Shown one piece after another: positions 45,930 through 53,503 of a stretch of 64,000 nt of DNA; the first letter of the stretch is position 1; each line of letters begins with the position of its first letter. The position numbers were made by a program, and so were the translations under genes. The notes below the pieces were generated by a model, which did not search any database, had not been told where the DNA came from, and saw only the letters and a list, made by a program, of their open reading frames with translations. Location: positions 2,170,001-2,234,000 of the forward strand of contig OZ251578.1 of the NCBI GenBank assembly GCA_965243835.1. Direction: 5' to 3'. This DNA comes from G965202665 sp965243835 (lineage in GTDB: Bacteria; Actinomycetota; Acidimicrobiia; Spongiisociales; Spongiisociaceae).

Positions 45930-46387
45930 CGTTCCTCCCCGGCCAGGGTTTGCAAGCCGCGCAGGATGGCCCCGTAGCCGGTGCATCGGCAGATGTTGCC
46001 GGACAGGGCCTCCCGGATGTCCTCCCTGCCCGGAACCGGGTTCTCCCGGAACAGGGCGGCGGCCGCCACCACGAACCCGGGAGTGCAGAATCCGCATTGG
46101 ACGCCCCCCGCCTCCACCAGCGCCCGTTGCACGGGATGCAACGACCCCGGCTCGCTCAACCCCTCCACGGTCACCACTTGCGAGCCGTGCGCGTCCGCCG
46201 CCATCACCAGGCAGGCGCACACCGCCCGCTCGTCCAGCAGGACGGTGCAGGAACCGCATTCCCCCTGCTCGCACGCCCCTTTGGAACCCCACAGGCCCAG
46301 TTCCTCCCGCAACGAGTAGAGAAGGCTTTCGGAGCCGGTCGCCTCCCAGGTGCGGGAGCGTCCGTTGATTTCGGCGGTGACCATCAT
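45926..46387 (-). CDS. molybdenum hydroxylase small 2Fe-2S subunit
   Basis: A 153-residue protein with two 2Fe-2S clusters: the plant-type set C39, C44, C47, C59 and the helical-domain set C98, C101, C133, C135 (QCGFCTPG, ICRCTGY). All eight ligands are present. The ATG overlaps the stop of the FAD subunit and its own stop overlaps the next start, so all three genes are coupled. Confidence 0.93.
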   Translation of the reverse strand: MMVTAEINGRSRTWEATGSESLLYSLREELGLWGSKGACEQGECGSCTVLLDERAVCACLVMAADAHGSQVVTVEGLSEPGSLHPVQRALVEAGGVQCGFCTPGFVVAAAALFRENPVPGREDIREALSGNICRCTGYGAILRGLQTLAGEER

Positions 46388-47220
46388 CGGCCCGGCCCCT
46401 CTCCGTTGCGGCCCGGGGACAGGCATCGTTCCAGCAGGCGCCGGGCCAGAATCCCCGCCGCCCGGCGCCGGTAGTCGGCGCTTCCCCGATGGTCGGTGAT
46501 GGGGGAGGTCTCCTCGGCGGCCAAGCGGGCGAATTCGTCCAAAGCCTCCCGTCCGGGGGCGGGGCCGGCGGCGGCGATCATCTCCTCCGCCCGGCGGGCC
46601 CGCACCGGGACGGGGCCGACCGAACCGAAGGCCGCCCGGGTGCGCCCGTCCGACCAGCGGAACACGCACGCGGAAACTATGGAAATGACCATGGCGCTGC
46701 GCTGTCCGATTTTGGCGAACTCGGAACGGTCGGGGAGATCCTCGGGCAGTTCCACGGCGGTGATCAGCTCTTGCGGACGGCGACTGGTCTGCTTGACCCC
46801 GGTAAAAAACTCGTCCCAGGGGACCAGGCGCTTCCCGCCTGCGGAGCGCAGTTCGATTCGGGCGTCCAAACCGGCCAGAAAAGGCAGGGCGTCCCCGGCC
46901 GGGCTGGCGGTCCCGATGTTGCCCCCCAAAGTGGCCGCCTCCCGAATTTGGGGGGAGCCGATAGTGCGGGAAATCTGGGCGAGGGCGTTGTGCGGGCCGC
47001 TTTCCAAGGTGCGAAAGGTCACCCCGGCCCCGATGCGGCGCGGCGAGTTTTCCCGCAACTCCTCCAACCGGCGCAGGGCGATCACCCGGTCGGGGCGCAA
47101 CCGCCCGAAGTTGACCTCCACCATCAGATCCGTCCCCCCCGCCAACAGCGTCGCCTGCGGATGGGCGTCCAAAGCCTCCACCGCTTCCCCGACATCGGCC
47201 GGACGGATCATATCCAACAT
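46384..47220 (-). CDS. molybdenum hydroxylase FAD-binding subunit
   Basis: A 278-residue FAD protein with the two flavin loops LLAGGTDLMVEV and ATLGGNIGTASPAGD. The C-terminal domain is of the CO-dehydrogenase flavoprotein type. The start at 47220 has GGGAG before it; an in-frame TTG at 47277 is rejected. It is the first gene of the FAD/Fe-S/Mo operon, which lies just downstream of repeat array A. Confidence 0.9.
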   Translation of the reverse strand: MLDMIRPADVGEAVEALDAHPQATLLAGGTDLMVEVNFGRLRPDRVIALRRLEELRENSPRRIGAGVTFRTLESGPHNALAQISRTIGSPQIREAATLGGNIGTASPAGDALPFLAGLDARIELRSAGGKRLVPWDEFFTGVKQTSRRPQELITAVELPEDLPDRSEFAKIGQRSAMVISIVSACVFRWSDGRTRAAFGSVGPVPVRARRAEEMIAAAGPAPGREALDEFARLAAEETSPITDHRGSADYRRRAAGILARRLLERCLSPGRNGEGPGR

Positions 47221-47520
47221 CGGACTCCCGCCCCCCGATTCCCCGCCGCCGATACGGCCGCTAGTCGCCTGCGACAAACCATTCGCTTATCTTACTACCT
47301 CCGCCCGCGCCCGCCCCCGATACCCGCCAAAACTTCATCCGCCCGGCCATCCGCCGGACGCCCCCGCAAAACCCCCTCGCCCCCGCCCCAAACCGACTAA
47401 CCCGTTTCTCGCCTCCAACCCTGCGCCCTCCCAAACCGCCCCTCCCGCGCCGCCGACAGCAGGCGCGCCCACGCCCGACCAGATCAAAAACCAACCAGAT
47501 GACAAAACCAACTGAAAACG

Positions 47521-48657
47521 ACCCCCTTGTTTTTCCCGAAAAACCCCCTTAAACTGCGGGTGGGCGGGCGCGGGGGCGGGCGGGCCCCCCAAAATTTTCA
47601 AAAAAATTGTCAAGAACGCGAAAAAAATACTTAGCCGGGCGGGGAAAATAAGGAAACCGGAAGAACGATGAAATGCACGAAACCGCCTTGCCGGACAACC
47701 GAACCGCAAACGCAACGCCAACAGCACCTACCAGGCCCATCATCACCAGACCGTCCCCGCAACCAACCCACCGCCGCCGTCTCCAACCTCACCCCCTTCC
47801 GCACCGCCCCCTCCGCCCCGCCGACGATGCCCGCTCCGACGCCCAACCAGATCAACCAACCAAACCGAACCGCAAACGCAACATCAACAGCACCCACCGG
47901 GCCATCCCGAAATCAACCCTGGCGGCGTAAGAGAACCACAACCGCAGACCGAACCTCACTCCCCCTCCGACGCGCCCCTCCACCCCGCCGACAGCAGACG
48001 CGCCGACACCCGACCAGATGACAAAACCAACTGAAAACAACCCCCTTGTTTTTCCCGAAAAACCCCCATAAACTGCGGGCGGGCGGGCGCGGGGGCGGGC
48101 GGGCCCCCAAAAATTTTCAAAAAATTGTCAAGAACGCGAAAAAAATACTTAGCAAAGACAAGAACAAAACAGGAACCGGAAGAACGACAAAACCCGAAAC
48201 CGCCTCACCGGACAACCTAACCGCAACCGCAACGCCAATAGCACCCACCGGGCCCGTCCCCGCAACCAACCCACCGCCGCCGTCTCCAACCTCACCGCCT
48301 TCCGCACCGCCCCCTCCGCACCGCCGACGATGCCCGCTCCGACGCCAACCAGATGAACCAACCAAACCGAACCGCAAACGCAACATCAACAGCACCCACC
48401 GGGCCATCCCGAAATCAACCCTGGCGGCGTAAGAGAACCACAACCGCAGACCGAACCTCACTCCCCCCTCCGACGCGCCCCTCCACCCCGCCGACAGCAG
48501 ACGCGCCGACACCCGACCAGATGACAAAACCAACTGAAAACAACCCCCTTGTTTTTCCCGAAAAACCCCCATAAACTGCGGGCGGGCGGGCGCGGGGGCG
48601 GGCGGGCCCCCAAAAATTTTCAAAAAAATTGTCAAGAACGCGAAAAAAATACTTAGC
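47521..48657 (+). repeat. intergenic repeat array A: three cores in two ~510-bp direct repeats
   Basis: Cores lie at 47521-47635, 48040-48153 and 48543-48657. Each has the near-palindrome GTTTTTCCCGAAAAAC, TAAACTGCGGG, six or more G-runs (GGGCGGGCGCGGGGGCGGGC), an A/T patch and AAGAACGCGAAAAAAATACT. The 400-base spacers between cores are also repeated and strongly A/C-rich on the plus strand. The array lies between the end of the deaminase gene and the start of the hydroxylase operon. Open frames here have low-complexity Pro/Thr/Arg translations and no consistent start, so no gene is called in 47278-48732. Confidence 0.8.
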
Positions 48658-48732
48658 AAAGACAAGAACAAAACGGGAACCGGAAGAACGACAATAGCTC
48701 CGATGGCGAACCGGAAACCGCCCGCTACGGGG

Positions 48733-50112
48733 TCAAACCATGCCGTGCGCCAGGCGACGGGCTACCCGGTTGTGGCACGCCGTCAACTCCTCCTGATCCA
48801 CTCCCGTCAACCGCCCCTTCTCCACCACCGGACGGCCGTGCACCCAGGAATAGTCGACCGTCGCCGGCGAGCACATCACCAGCGCCGCCACCGGGTCATG
48901 CAACGCCCCCGCGTATTCAATCCGGTCCAGGGAAACGGCGATCAGGTCCGCCGCCTTGCCCGCCTCCAGCGACCCGATGTCCTCCCGCCCCAGCGCCCGC
49001 GCTCCCCCGCGGGTCGCCATCCGCAACGCCTGCCGGGCCGTCATCATCTCCCCCGACCCCACCCCCGGGGCCGTAGCCAGCCGTCCCAGCAGCAGGGCGG
49101 AACGAACCTCGGCCAGCAAGTGACCGGAGTCGTTGGAGGCCGACCCGTCCACCCCCAGCCCCACCGCCACCCCCGCCGCCTGATAAGCGGCCACCGGGGC
49201 GATGCCCGACGCCAGCCGCATGTTGGATGTGGGACAGTGCGCCACCCCGGTGCCCGCCCGCCCCATCCGCTCCGCCTCCTCCGGCGAAGCATGCACCGCG
49301 TGGGCGAACCACACATCCGGCCCCGCCCACCCCAGGTCCTCGGCGTACTGCACCGGGCGGGCCCCGAACCGCTCCCGGCAGAACTCCTCCTCGTCTTTGG
49401 TCTCTGCCAAATGGGTGTGCAAACGCAACCCCAGGCGGCGGGCCAACCCGGCCGACTCCCGCATCAGATCGGGAGTGACCGAAAACGGCGAGCAGGGAGC
49501 GATCACTACCCGGCGCATGGCCCCCGGCTCCGGGTCGTGAAACAGGGCCGCGGCCCGTTCGCAATCCTCCAAAATCGCCTCCTCGGATTCCACCACCGAA
49601 TCGGGGGGCAGGCCGCCGTCCGACTCCCCCAGGCTCATCGAACCGCGGGAGGCGTGGAAGCGAATCCCGATTTCCCGCGCCGCCCGAAACTGGTCGTCGA
49701 TCGCAGAGTCGTTGGGAAACAGGTACTGATGGTCGAAGGCGGTGGTGCAACCGCTGAGGGCCAACTCGGCCAAGCCGGTCATAGTGGACGTATACACCGC
49801 CTCCGAATCCAGGCGGGCCCACATCGGATACAACCCCCGCAACCAGTCGAACAGCGGGGCGTCCTGCACCGCGGGCACGGCCCGGGTCAGGGTCTGATAA
49901 AGATGATGATGGGTGTTGACCAGGCCGGGCAGAACCGCATGGCCGGACAGGTCGACGACCCGCGCCCCCTCCCCGGACGCAACCACGTCCTGCGGGCGCC
50001 CCACCGCTTCGATCCATCCGTCCCGAAAGCGAATCGCCCCCGGACTGAACTCCCGACCCTCGTCGTCCATGGTGGCCGCAACGGTCAGGTTGGTGAGAAC
50101 GGTGGCGGGCAT
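48733..50112 (-). CDS. probable 8-oxoguanine deaminase (amidohydrolase family)
   Basis: A 459-residue amidohydrolase. It has the metal motif NTHHHLYQTLTR, the block FDWLRGLYPMWARLDSE, HTHLAET, the His in FAHAVHAS and the Asp in GLGVDGSASND. These blocks are those of 8-oxoguanine deaminases (8-oxoguanine to uric acid), a branch distinct from the amidohydrolase at 2.2 kb. GGAGAA before ATG supports the start. With the xanthine dehydrogenase-type hydroxylase downstream on the same strand it suggests purine breakdown towards urate. Confidence 0.82.
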   Translation of the reverse strand: MPATVLTNLTVAATMDDEGREFSPGAIRFRDGWIEAVGRPQDVVASGEGARVVDLSGHAVLPGLVNTHHHLYQTLTRAVPAVQDAPLFDWLRGLYPMWARLDSEAVYTSTMTGLAELALSGCTTAFDHQYLFPNDSAIDDQFRAAREIGIRFHASRGSMSLGESDGGLPPDSVVESEEAILEDCERAAALFHDPEPGAMRRVVIAPCSPFSVTPDLMRESAGLARRLGLRLHTHLAETKDEEEFCRERFGARPVQYAEDLGWAGPDVWFAHAVHASPEEAERMGRAGTGVAHCPTSNMRLASGIAPVAAYQAAGVAVGLGVDGSASNDSGHLLAEVRSALLLGRLATAPGVGSGEMMTARQALRMATRGGARALGREDIGSLEAGKAADLIAVSLDRIEYAGALHDPVAALVMCSPATVDYSWVHGRPVVEKGRLTGVDQEELTACHNRVARRLAHGMV

Positions 50113-50162
50113 GTGACTTCTCCAACAGCCGGCGATGCGACCGCGAACTCTACCGGGCCCCC

Positions 50163-50168
50163 TAGCCT
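50163..50168 (+). promoter_or_regulatory. -10 box (TAGCCT) of leaderless lipid kinase gene
   Basis: TAGCCT ends exactly 7 bases before the GTG at 50176; no Shine-Dalgarno sequence is present. Confidence 0.45.
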
Positions 50169-50175
50169 GACCGGT

Positions 50176-51150
50176 GTGAAACGACTGCTGTTATGCGCCA
50201 ACCCGTCCGCCTCCGGGTTCACCGGGGGGCGGCACCGGGCGGTGATCAGCGAACTGAGCCGCCATTTCGAGGTCGTAAACGAATGGCCCCAAACCGCCGC
50301 CGACACCCGGGCCGCGGCCGCGGCGGCAGCCGCCGCCGGATACGACCTGGTGGTCGCCATGGGGGGAGACGGGGTGGTGCACCACGCAGCCCATGGAGTG
50401 GGCGGCACCCCCACCGCGCTGGGGATCATCCCGGCCGGAACCGCCAACGTGTTCGCCCGGGTGCTGGGAATTCCCACCCGTCCGGAACGGGCGGCGGAGG
50501 CCATCTGCGCCCAACCCCGGCCCCGCCCGATGACGGCCGGGGTTCTCACCCTGGATCACGCCCCGGGCCGGGTGGAAAGCCGGGTGGCCGCCTTCGCGAC
50601 CGGGATGGGATTCGACGCCGAGGCGGTGCGGCGGGCCGAGCGGGAACCGTACCGAAAGTACCGGTTCGGTCATCTGCACTACGCCCGGGCCGCGCTGGGG
50701 GCGATCTGGGAGGGGTACGCGGGCCGCCCCCCGCGCCTGCGGGTGCGCGCCCCCGACCGGGAGGCGGAGGCGGTGGCGGCCCTGGTGCAGTTGCGGGACC
50801 GCTACACCTTTTTCGGGCGAATGCCGTTGCGCTTGGGCAACAGGGCGCCGGAGACGGCCACCGTGGCCGTGTTCCGCACCTTGCCCCGGCGGCGCATCGG
50901 CGCCGTGCTGGCCCGGGCCGCCGCCCGACGGGACCTGGACCGCATCGCAGGCATCGAAATATGGGAGGGCGTTACCTCGCTGACCATCACCCGGCTGGCC
51001 GACCCGCCGGAAGCCGACCCCGGGACCCGGCCGGCGGACGAAGACGCCCCGCCCCCCGCCCAAGCCGACGGCGAGCTGCTGGGAACCCCCCGCAAACTCT
51101 CCCTAGCCGTCCAACCCGGCTACCTGCGGGTAATAAGCCCCGCCCGGTAA
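50176..51150 (+). CDS. diacylglycerol kinase-like lipid kinase
   Basis: A 324-residue protein of the DAGK/YegS family, which phosphorylates diacylglycerol or a related lipid with ATP. The nucleotide motif is VVAMGGDGVVHHAAHG, followed by GIIPAGTANVFAR, both typical. A beta-rich C-terminal domain follows. The GTG start at 50176 is chosen for its promoter spacing and because the N-terminus VKRLLLCANPSA matches the family. It is divergent from the deaminase gene. Confidence 0.85.
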   Translation: MKRLLLCANPSASGFTGGRHRAVISELSRHFEVVNEWPQTAADTRAAAAAAAAAGYDLVVAMGGDGVVHHAAHGVGGTPTALGIIPAGTANVFARVLGIPTRPERAAEAICAQPRPRPMTAGVLTLDHAPGRVESRVAAFATGMGFDAEAVRRAEREPYRKYRFGHLHYARAALGAIWEGYAGRPPRLRVRAPDREAEAVAALVQLRDRYTFFGRMPLRLGNRAPETATVAVFRTLPRRRIGAVLARAAARRDLDRIAGIEIWEGVTSLTITRLADPPEADPGTRPADEDAPPPAQADGELLGTPRKLSLAVQPGYLRVISPAR

Positions 51151-51192
51151 CCCCCCAACCGCACCGGCGACGCCTGGGGCGCAGATGTCCAG

Positions 51193-51213
51193 GAAACCCG
51201 ACTGCCGGGTTTC
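51193..51213. terminator. probable bidirectional terminator hairpin
   Basis: GAAACCCG and CGGGTTTC form an 8-bp stem with a 5-base loop between two convergent genes, 43 bases after the lipid kinase stop. The flanks are pyrimidine-rich on the plus strand but carry no long T-run, so the terminator is imperfect. Confidence 0.5.
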
Positions 51214-51324
51214 TTCCCGGACGGCCGAACAGACCCGGCCCACCCGCCCGCCGGCAACCCGACCCCCATCCGCCATAGTGTTCGGCGCGCCGCCCGTTTT
51301 GCCGCTCGTTGCGGTTCTTACCGG

Positions 51325-51861
51325 TCACCGCGTTAACCCTTCCGCCAATCCTTCGGCGAACCCTTCGGCGAATGCGCCCAGACCGTCCGTTAGCGACCAG
51401 AGGGTCATCTCCGACACCAGGGAATGCAAACTGGTCTGGTAGGCCGGGCAGAAAGTCTGCGTCGCCGCCGCGAACAAGTAATGGATCTCCTCTGGGGGAA
51501 AAGGCTCGAAGATGTTCCAAACGCGGCGCATGGAGATGCCTTCCCGGAGGAGACCGCACACCATATGAGCCACCAGCCAGTGGTCTTGGAAAGTAACCTC
51601 CCGCAATCTTCCGGCTTGGGGGAGGGACATCAACATTTGGAACTCCCAAGCCGAAGTGAACGGCTCCACCGCGGCTGGGGGACGGGGCATAGTATCAGCC
51701 ACCCGTTGGACCGTCTCTTCGGGAATAGACACAGGGGGAGCGGCCGTAGTTGGAGGCGGCCGCGGCGCCGTGGTTGTCGTAGGCGCGACATTCTCTATGT
51801 TGCAGGCCGATGTCGCTAACACCGCCGCCGCGGTAAGAACCACCCATTTTAGGGATGTCAC
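51325..51861 (-). CDS. lipoprotein, third gene of a coupled envelope operon
   Basis: A 178-residue protein with a lipoprotein signal (hydrophobic VVLTAAAVLA, then TSAC with C20 as the lipid-bearing Cys) and a Thr/Pro-rich linker. The globular domain with AHMVCGLLREGISM and ATQTFCPAYQ, two Cys that could pair, faintly resembles DUF732 mycobacterial proteins. The C-terminus repeats AEG units. The GTG start overlaps the stop of the preceding 37-residue gene (GTGA). It should sit on the outer face of the membrane. Confidence 0.65.
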   Translation of the reverse strand: MTSLKWVVLTAAAVLATSACNIENVAPTTTTAPRPPPTTAAPPVSIPEETVQRVADTMPRPPAAVEPFTSAWEFQMLMSLPQAGRLREVTFQDHWLVAHMVCGLLREGISMRRVWNIFEPFPPEEIHYLFAAATQTFCPAYQTSLHSLVSEMTLWSLTDGLGAFAEGFAEGLAEGLTR

Positions 51862-51971
51862 ACCGACCCCGCTCCCGCCATCACCGCCAAGACCAGTAAC
51901 ACGGCCACCGGCCAGCCGACAATCAGGCCGGCCATAGACATCCCCCGTCCGGTCCGGTCGAGAGCCGTCAT
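51858..51971 (-). CDS. 37-residue membrane microprotein
   Basis: A short gene with start MTALDRTGRGMSM followed by one hydrophobic helix (GLIVGWPVAVLLVLAVMAGA) that nearly reaches the C-terminus. The ATG overlaps the TGA of the 161-residue gene (ATGA) and its TGA overlaps the GTG of the lipoprotein gene. Such tight coupling on both sides argues that it is truly translated. No family was recognised; single-helix proteins of this kind often bind larger membrane partners. Confidence 0.55.
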   Translation of the reverse strand: MTALDRTGRGMSMAGLIVGWPVAVLLVLAVMAGAGSV

Positions 51972-52453
51972 CTGTCCATCCCGACGGCGGATTCCTCCCT
52001 CTCCGGTTTGTCGGCGGGGGGAGGCGGTTCGGGATGGGGCCGCGCGGTCGGCGGCCGCGGCGGCGGCGTCCAACCCGCCGCGGCCGTTGCTTCGGTTATC
52101 CAAGTACGAACGGCGCCCGGGTCGTATCCAAATCCGCGCAAAATTATGTCCACTGCGTCTTCAGCCCCTTGCGCGTCGTAGCATTTGTATAGAAACACTT
52201 CGCCTATTTGAAACGCGTAACGGCCCGGATAGGGATAGTCGCTATCGGGTCCGATGGCGAGAGTGCTCGTCCCGGAGCAATCCAGCCAACGAGGCAGGCT
52301 GAGCATAATTCTCCGATAGGAGTCGGGATGCCGCTCGAGCATCGTCCGGGCGGTCAACCGTAAAGCGTCCGCCCAACTACCGGGGAAATGCCGATCTCCG
52401 AACAGGATCAGTCCCCGCGGCGGCGGGGTCATGATTCGTTTGCGCAGGCTCAT
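51968..52453 (-). CDS. unrecognised 161-residue protein, first gene of the envelope operon
   Basis: No family was recognised. Residues 1-125 appear globular (TPPPRGLILFGDRHFPGSW at the start, two Cys in LDCSGTS and YKCYDAQG), ending in a Pro-rich tail with acidic residues. There is no signal peptide. AAAGGAG before the ATG is a strong ribosome site. The two following genes overlap it in series, so all three products are probably needed together. The C-terminal Pro-rich tail could be an interaction region. Confidence 0.6.
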   Translation of the reverse strand: MSLRKRIMTPPPRGLILFGDRHFPGSWADALRLTARTMLERHPDSYRRIMLSLPRWLDCSGTSTLAIGPDSDYPYPGRYAFQIGEVFLYKCYDAQGAEDAVDIILRGFGYDPGAVRTWITEATAAAGWTPPPRPPTARPHPEPPPPADKPEREESAVGMDR

Positions 52454-52601
52454 GCATTAGCTCCTTTCTGTGACGGAAGTTCCACTCCGGGGACGCCTGT
52501 GCGCGCCGGAGCGGGGCCCGCCGCCCGGCCCGCTTCGTTCCGGTTGTCGCCCGGCTTCCGGCAACGGCCGCTCGCCGAACGGGGCTCCCGTCGCGTCGGG
52601 T

Positions 52602-53399
52602 TCAGGGTTTTCTGGCCGGGTTCAGGGTTTCCATCGCTCCCCGGCCCTCCGCGCAGGAATCCAGAATCGGGCAGTATTCGCACAACGGTCCCGGATGACG
52701 GGGGAGACGGCCCTCCTCCCCGACGGTGCGCACCCGGTTGACCAACTCCGCCACCCCCTCCGCCGTTTCCCGCAACGCCCCGATGGTGGGTGACTCCCCT
52801 TCCCGCTCCCCGGTGCGCAAAGAAACCGCCTCCACCCGGTCCGGCATCGCCTCCCGTTCCAAAGTCCACACCAGGGCGTAGAACCGCAACTGGGTGCGGG
52901 CCTCCCCCAAGCCGCCGGTTTTCCAATCCACCAGCCGCACCCCCTCCCGGTCGTCGAAGCAGGCGTCCACCTGCCCCCGCAACGCCACCTCCCCCGGCAG
53001 TTGGTGCTCCACGAAAATTTCCGCCTCCCGAAAACCCTCGGTGGGGTAAAACTCGAACCGTTGACACATCCGCTCCACTTCCGCAAACACTTTTCCCAAG
53101 TCCCGCATCCGCAACTTGCCGCTCCGGGTTAACTCGCTCAAATCCCGGTTCAGGCGGAAACTGTTACCCACCTCCTGCCGCGCCACACGCTCAAAATCCC
53201 CATCCGCGATCGGTCCTTCGGTCAGGCGCCGGGCGAACAGGCGATGGGCCAGCGAACCGGCGAAGGAGGCGGTCGACGGAGGGCCGTATTTGCCTTCCAC
53301 ATACGCCAAAGCCCGGTCCGGACACTGCCGATAGAGCGTGTAGAGGGTGGCTGAAACCGGCAGAAACTCGCCGGGGACCATTTCCGGGAAGACGACCAT
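52602..53399 (-). CDS. Cas4/RecB-like exonuclease with Fe-S cluster
   Basis: A 265-residue PD-(D/E)XK nuclease. It has an early Cys in YRQCPDRA, His in AGSLAHRLF, the catalytic core LRGQVDACFDD...VDWKTG, the QLRFYALVW helix, and a C-terminal Cys set CEYCPILDSC. It should degrade DNA ends and hold a 4Fe-4S cluster. No CRISPR or cas1 is nearby. The ATG at 53399 is chosen because a GATAAT box with a TG extension ends 7 bases before it; upstream ATGs at 53408 and 53453 are less likely. Confidence 0.8.
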   Translation of the reverse strand: MVVFPEMVPGEFLPVSATLYTLYRQCPDRALAYVEGKYGPPSTASFAGSLAHRLFARRLTEGPIADGDFERVARQEVGNSFRLNRDLSELTRSGKLRMRDLGKVFAEVERMCQRFEFYPTEGFREAEIFVEHQLPGEVALRGQVDACFDDREGVRLVDWKTGGLGEARTQLRFYALVWTLEREAMPDRVEAVSLRTGEREGESPTIGALRETAEGVAELVNRVRTVGEEGRLPRHPGPLCEYCPILDSCAEGRGAMETLNPARKP

Positions 53400-53406
53400 C
53401 AAGGGC

Positions 53407-53412
53407 ATTATC
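53407..53412 (-). promoter_or_regulatory. -10 box (GATAAT) of leaderless exonuclease gene
   Basis: GATAAT in the extended context TGCGATAAT ends 7 bases before the ATG at 53399 and overlaps the alternative ATG at 53408. No Shine-Dalgarno sequence is present. Confidence 0.45.
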
Positions 53413-53503
53413 GCAGATGGCCGGGTTTTGTCGCCGGGGGCGGGTAACATCACCCTGGAAACCTCCCCTCATCGGACTCCATCCGCAACCCCCCTGTTGA
53501 CAA

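Noticed and set aside
43686..47220. Aerobic CO dehydrogenase
   Set aside because: Gene order fits, but the large subunit has the PCGAMRGFG loop of xanthine dehydrogenases and not a CoxL active-site motif.
47668..48021. 117-codon frame inside repeat array A with a possible ribosome site
   Set aside because: The start codon is not kept in the other repeat copies and the translation is low-complexity Pro/Thr/Arg.
52602..53399. CRISPR-associated Cas4
   Set aside because: Fold and Cys set are alike, but no CRISPR array or cas1/cas2 occurs in the window. Other Cas4-like exonucleases serve in repair.
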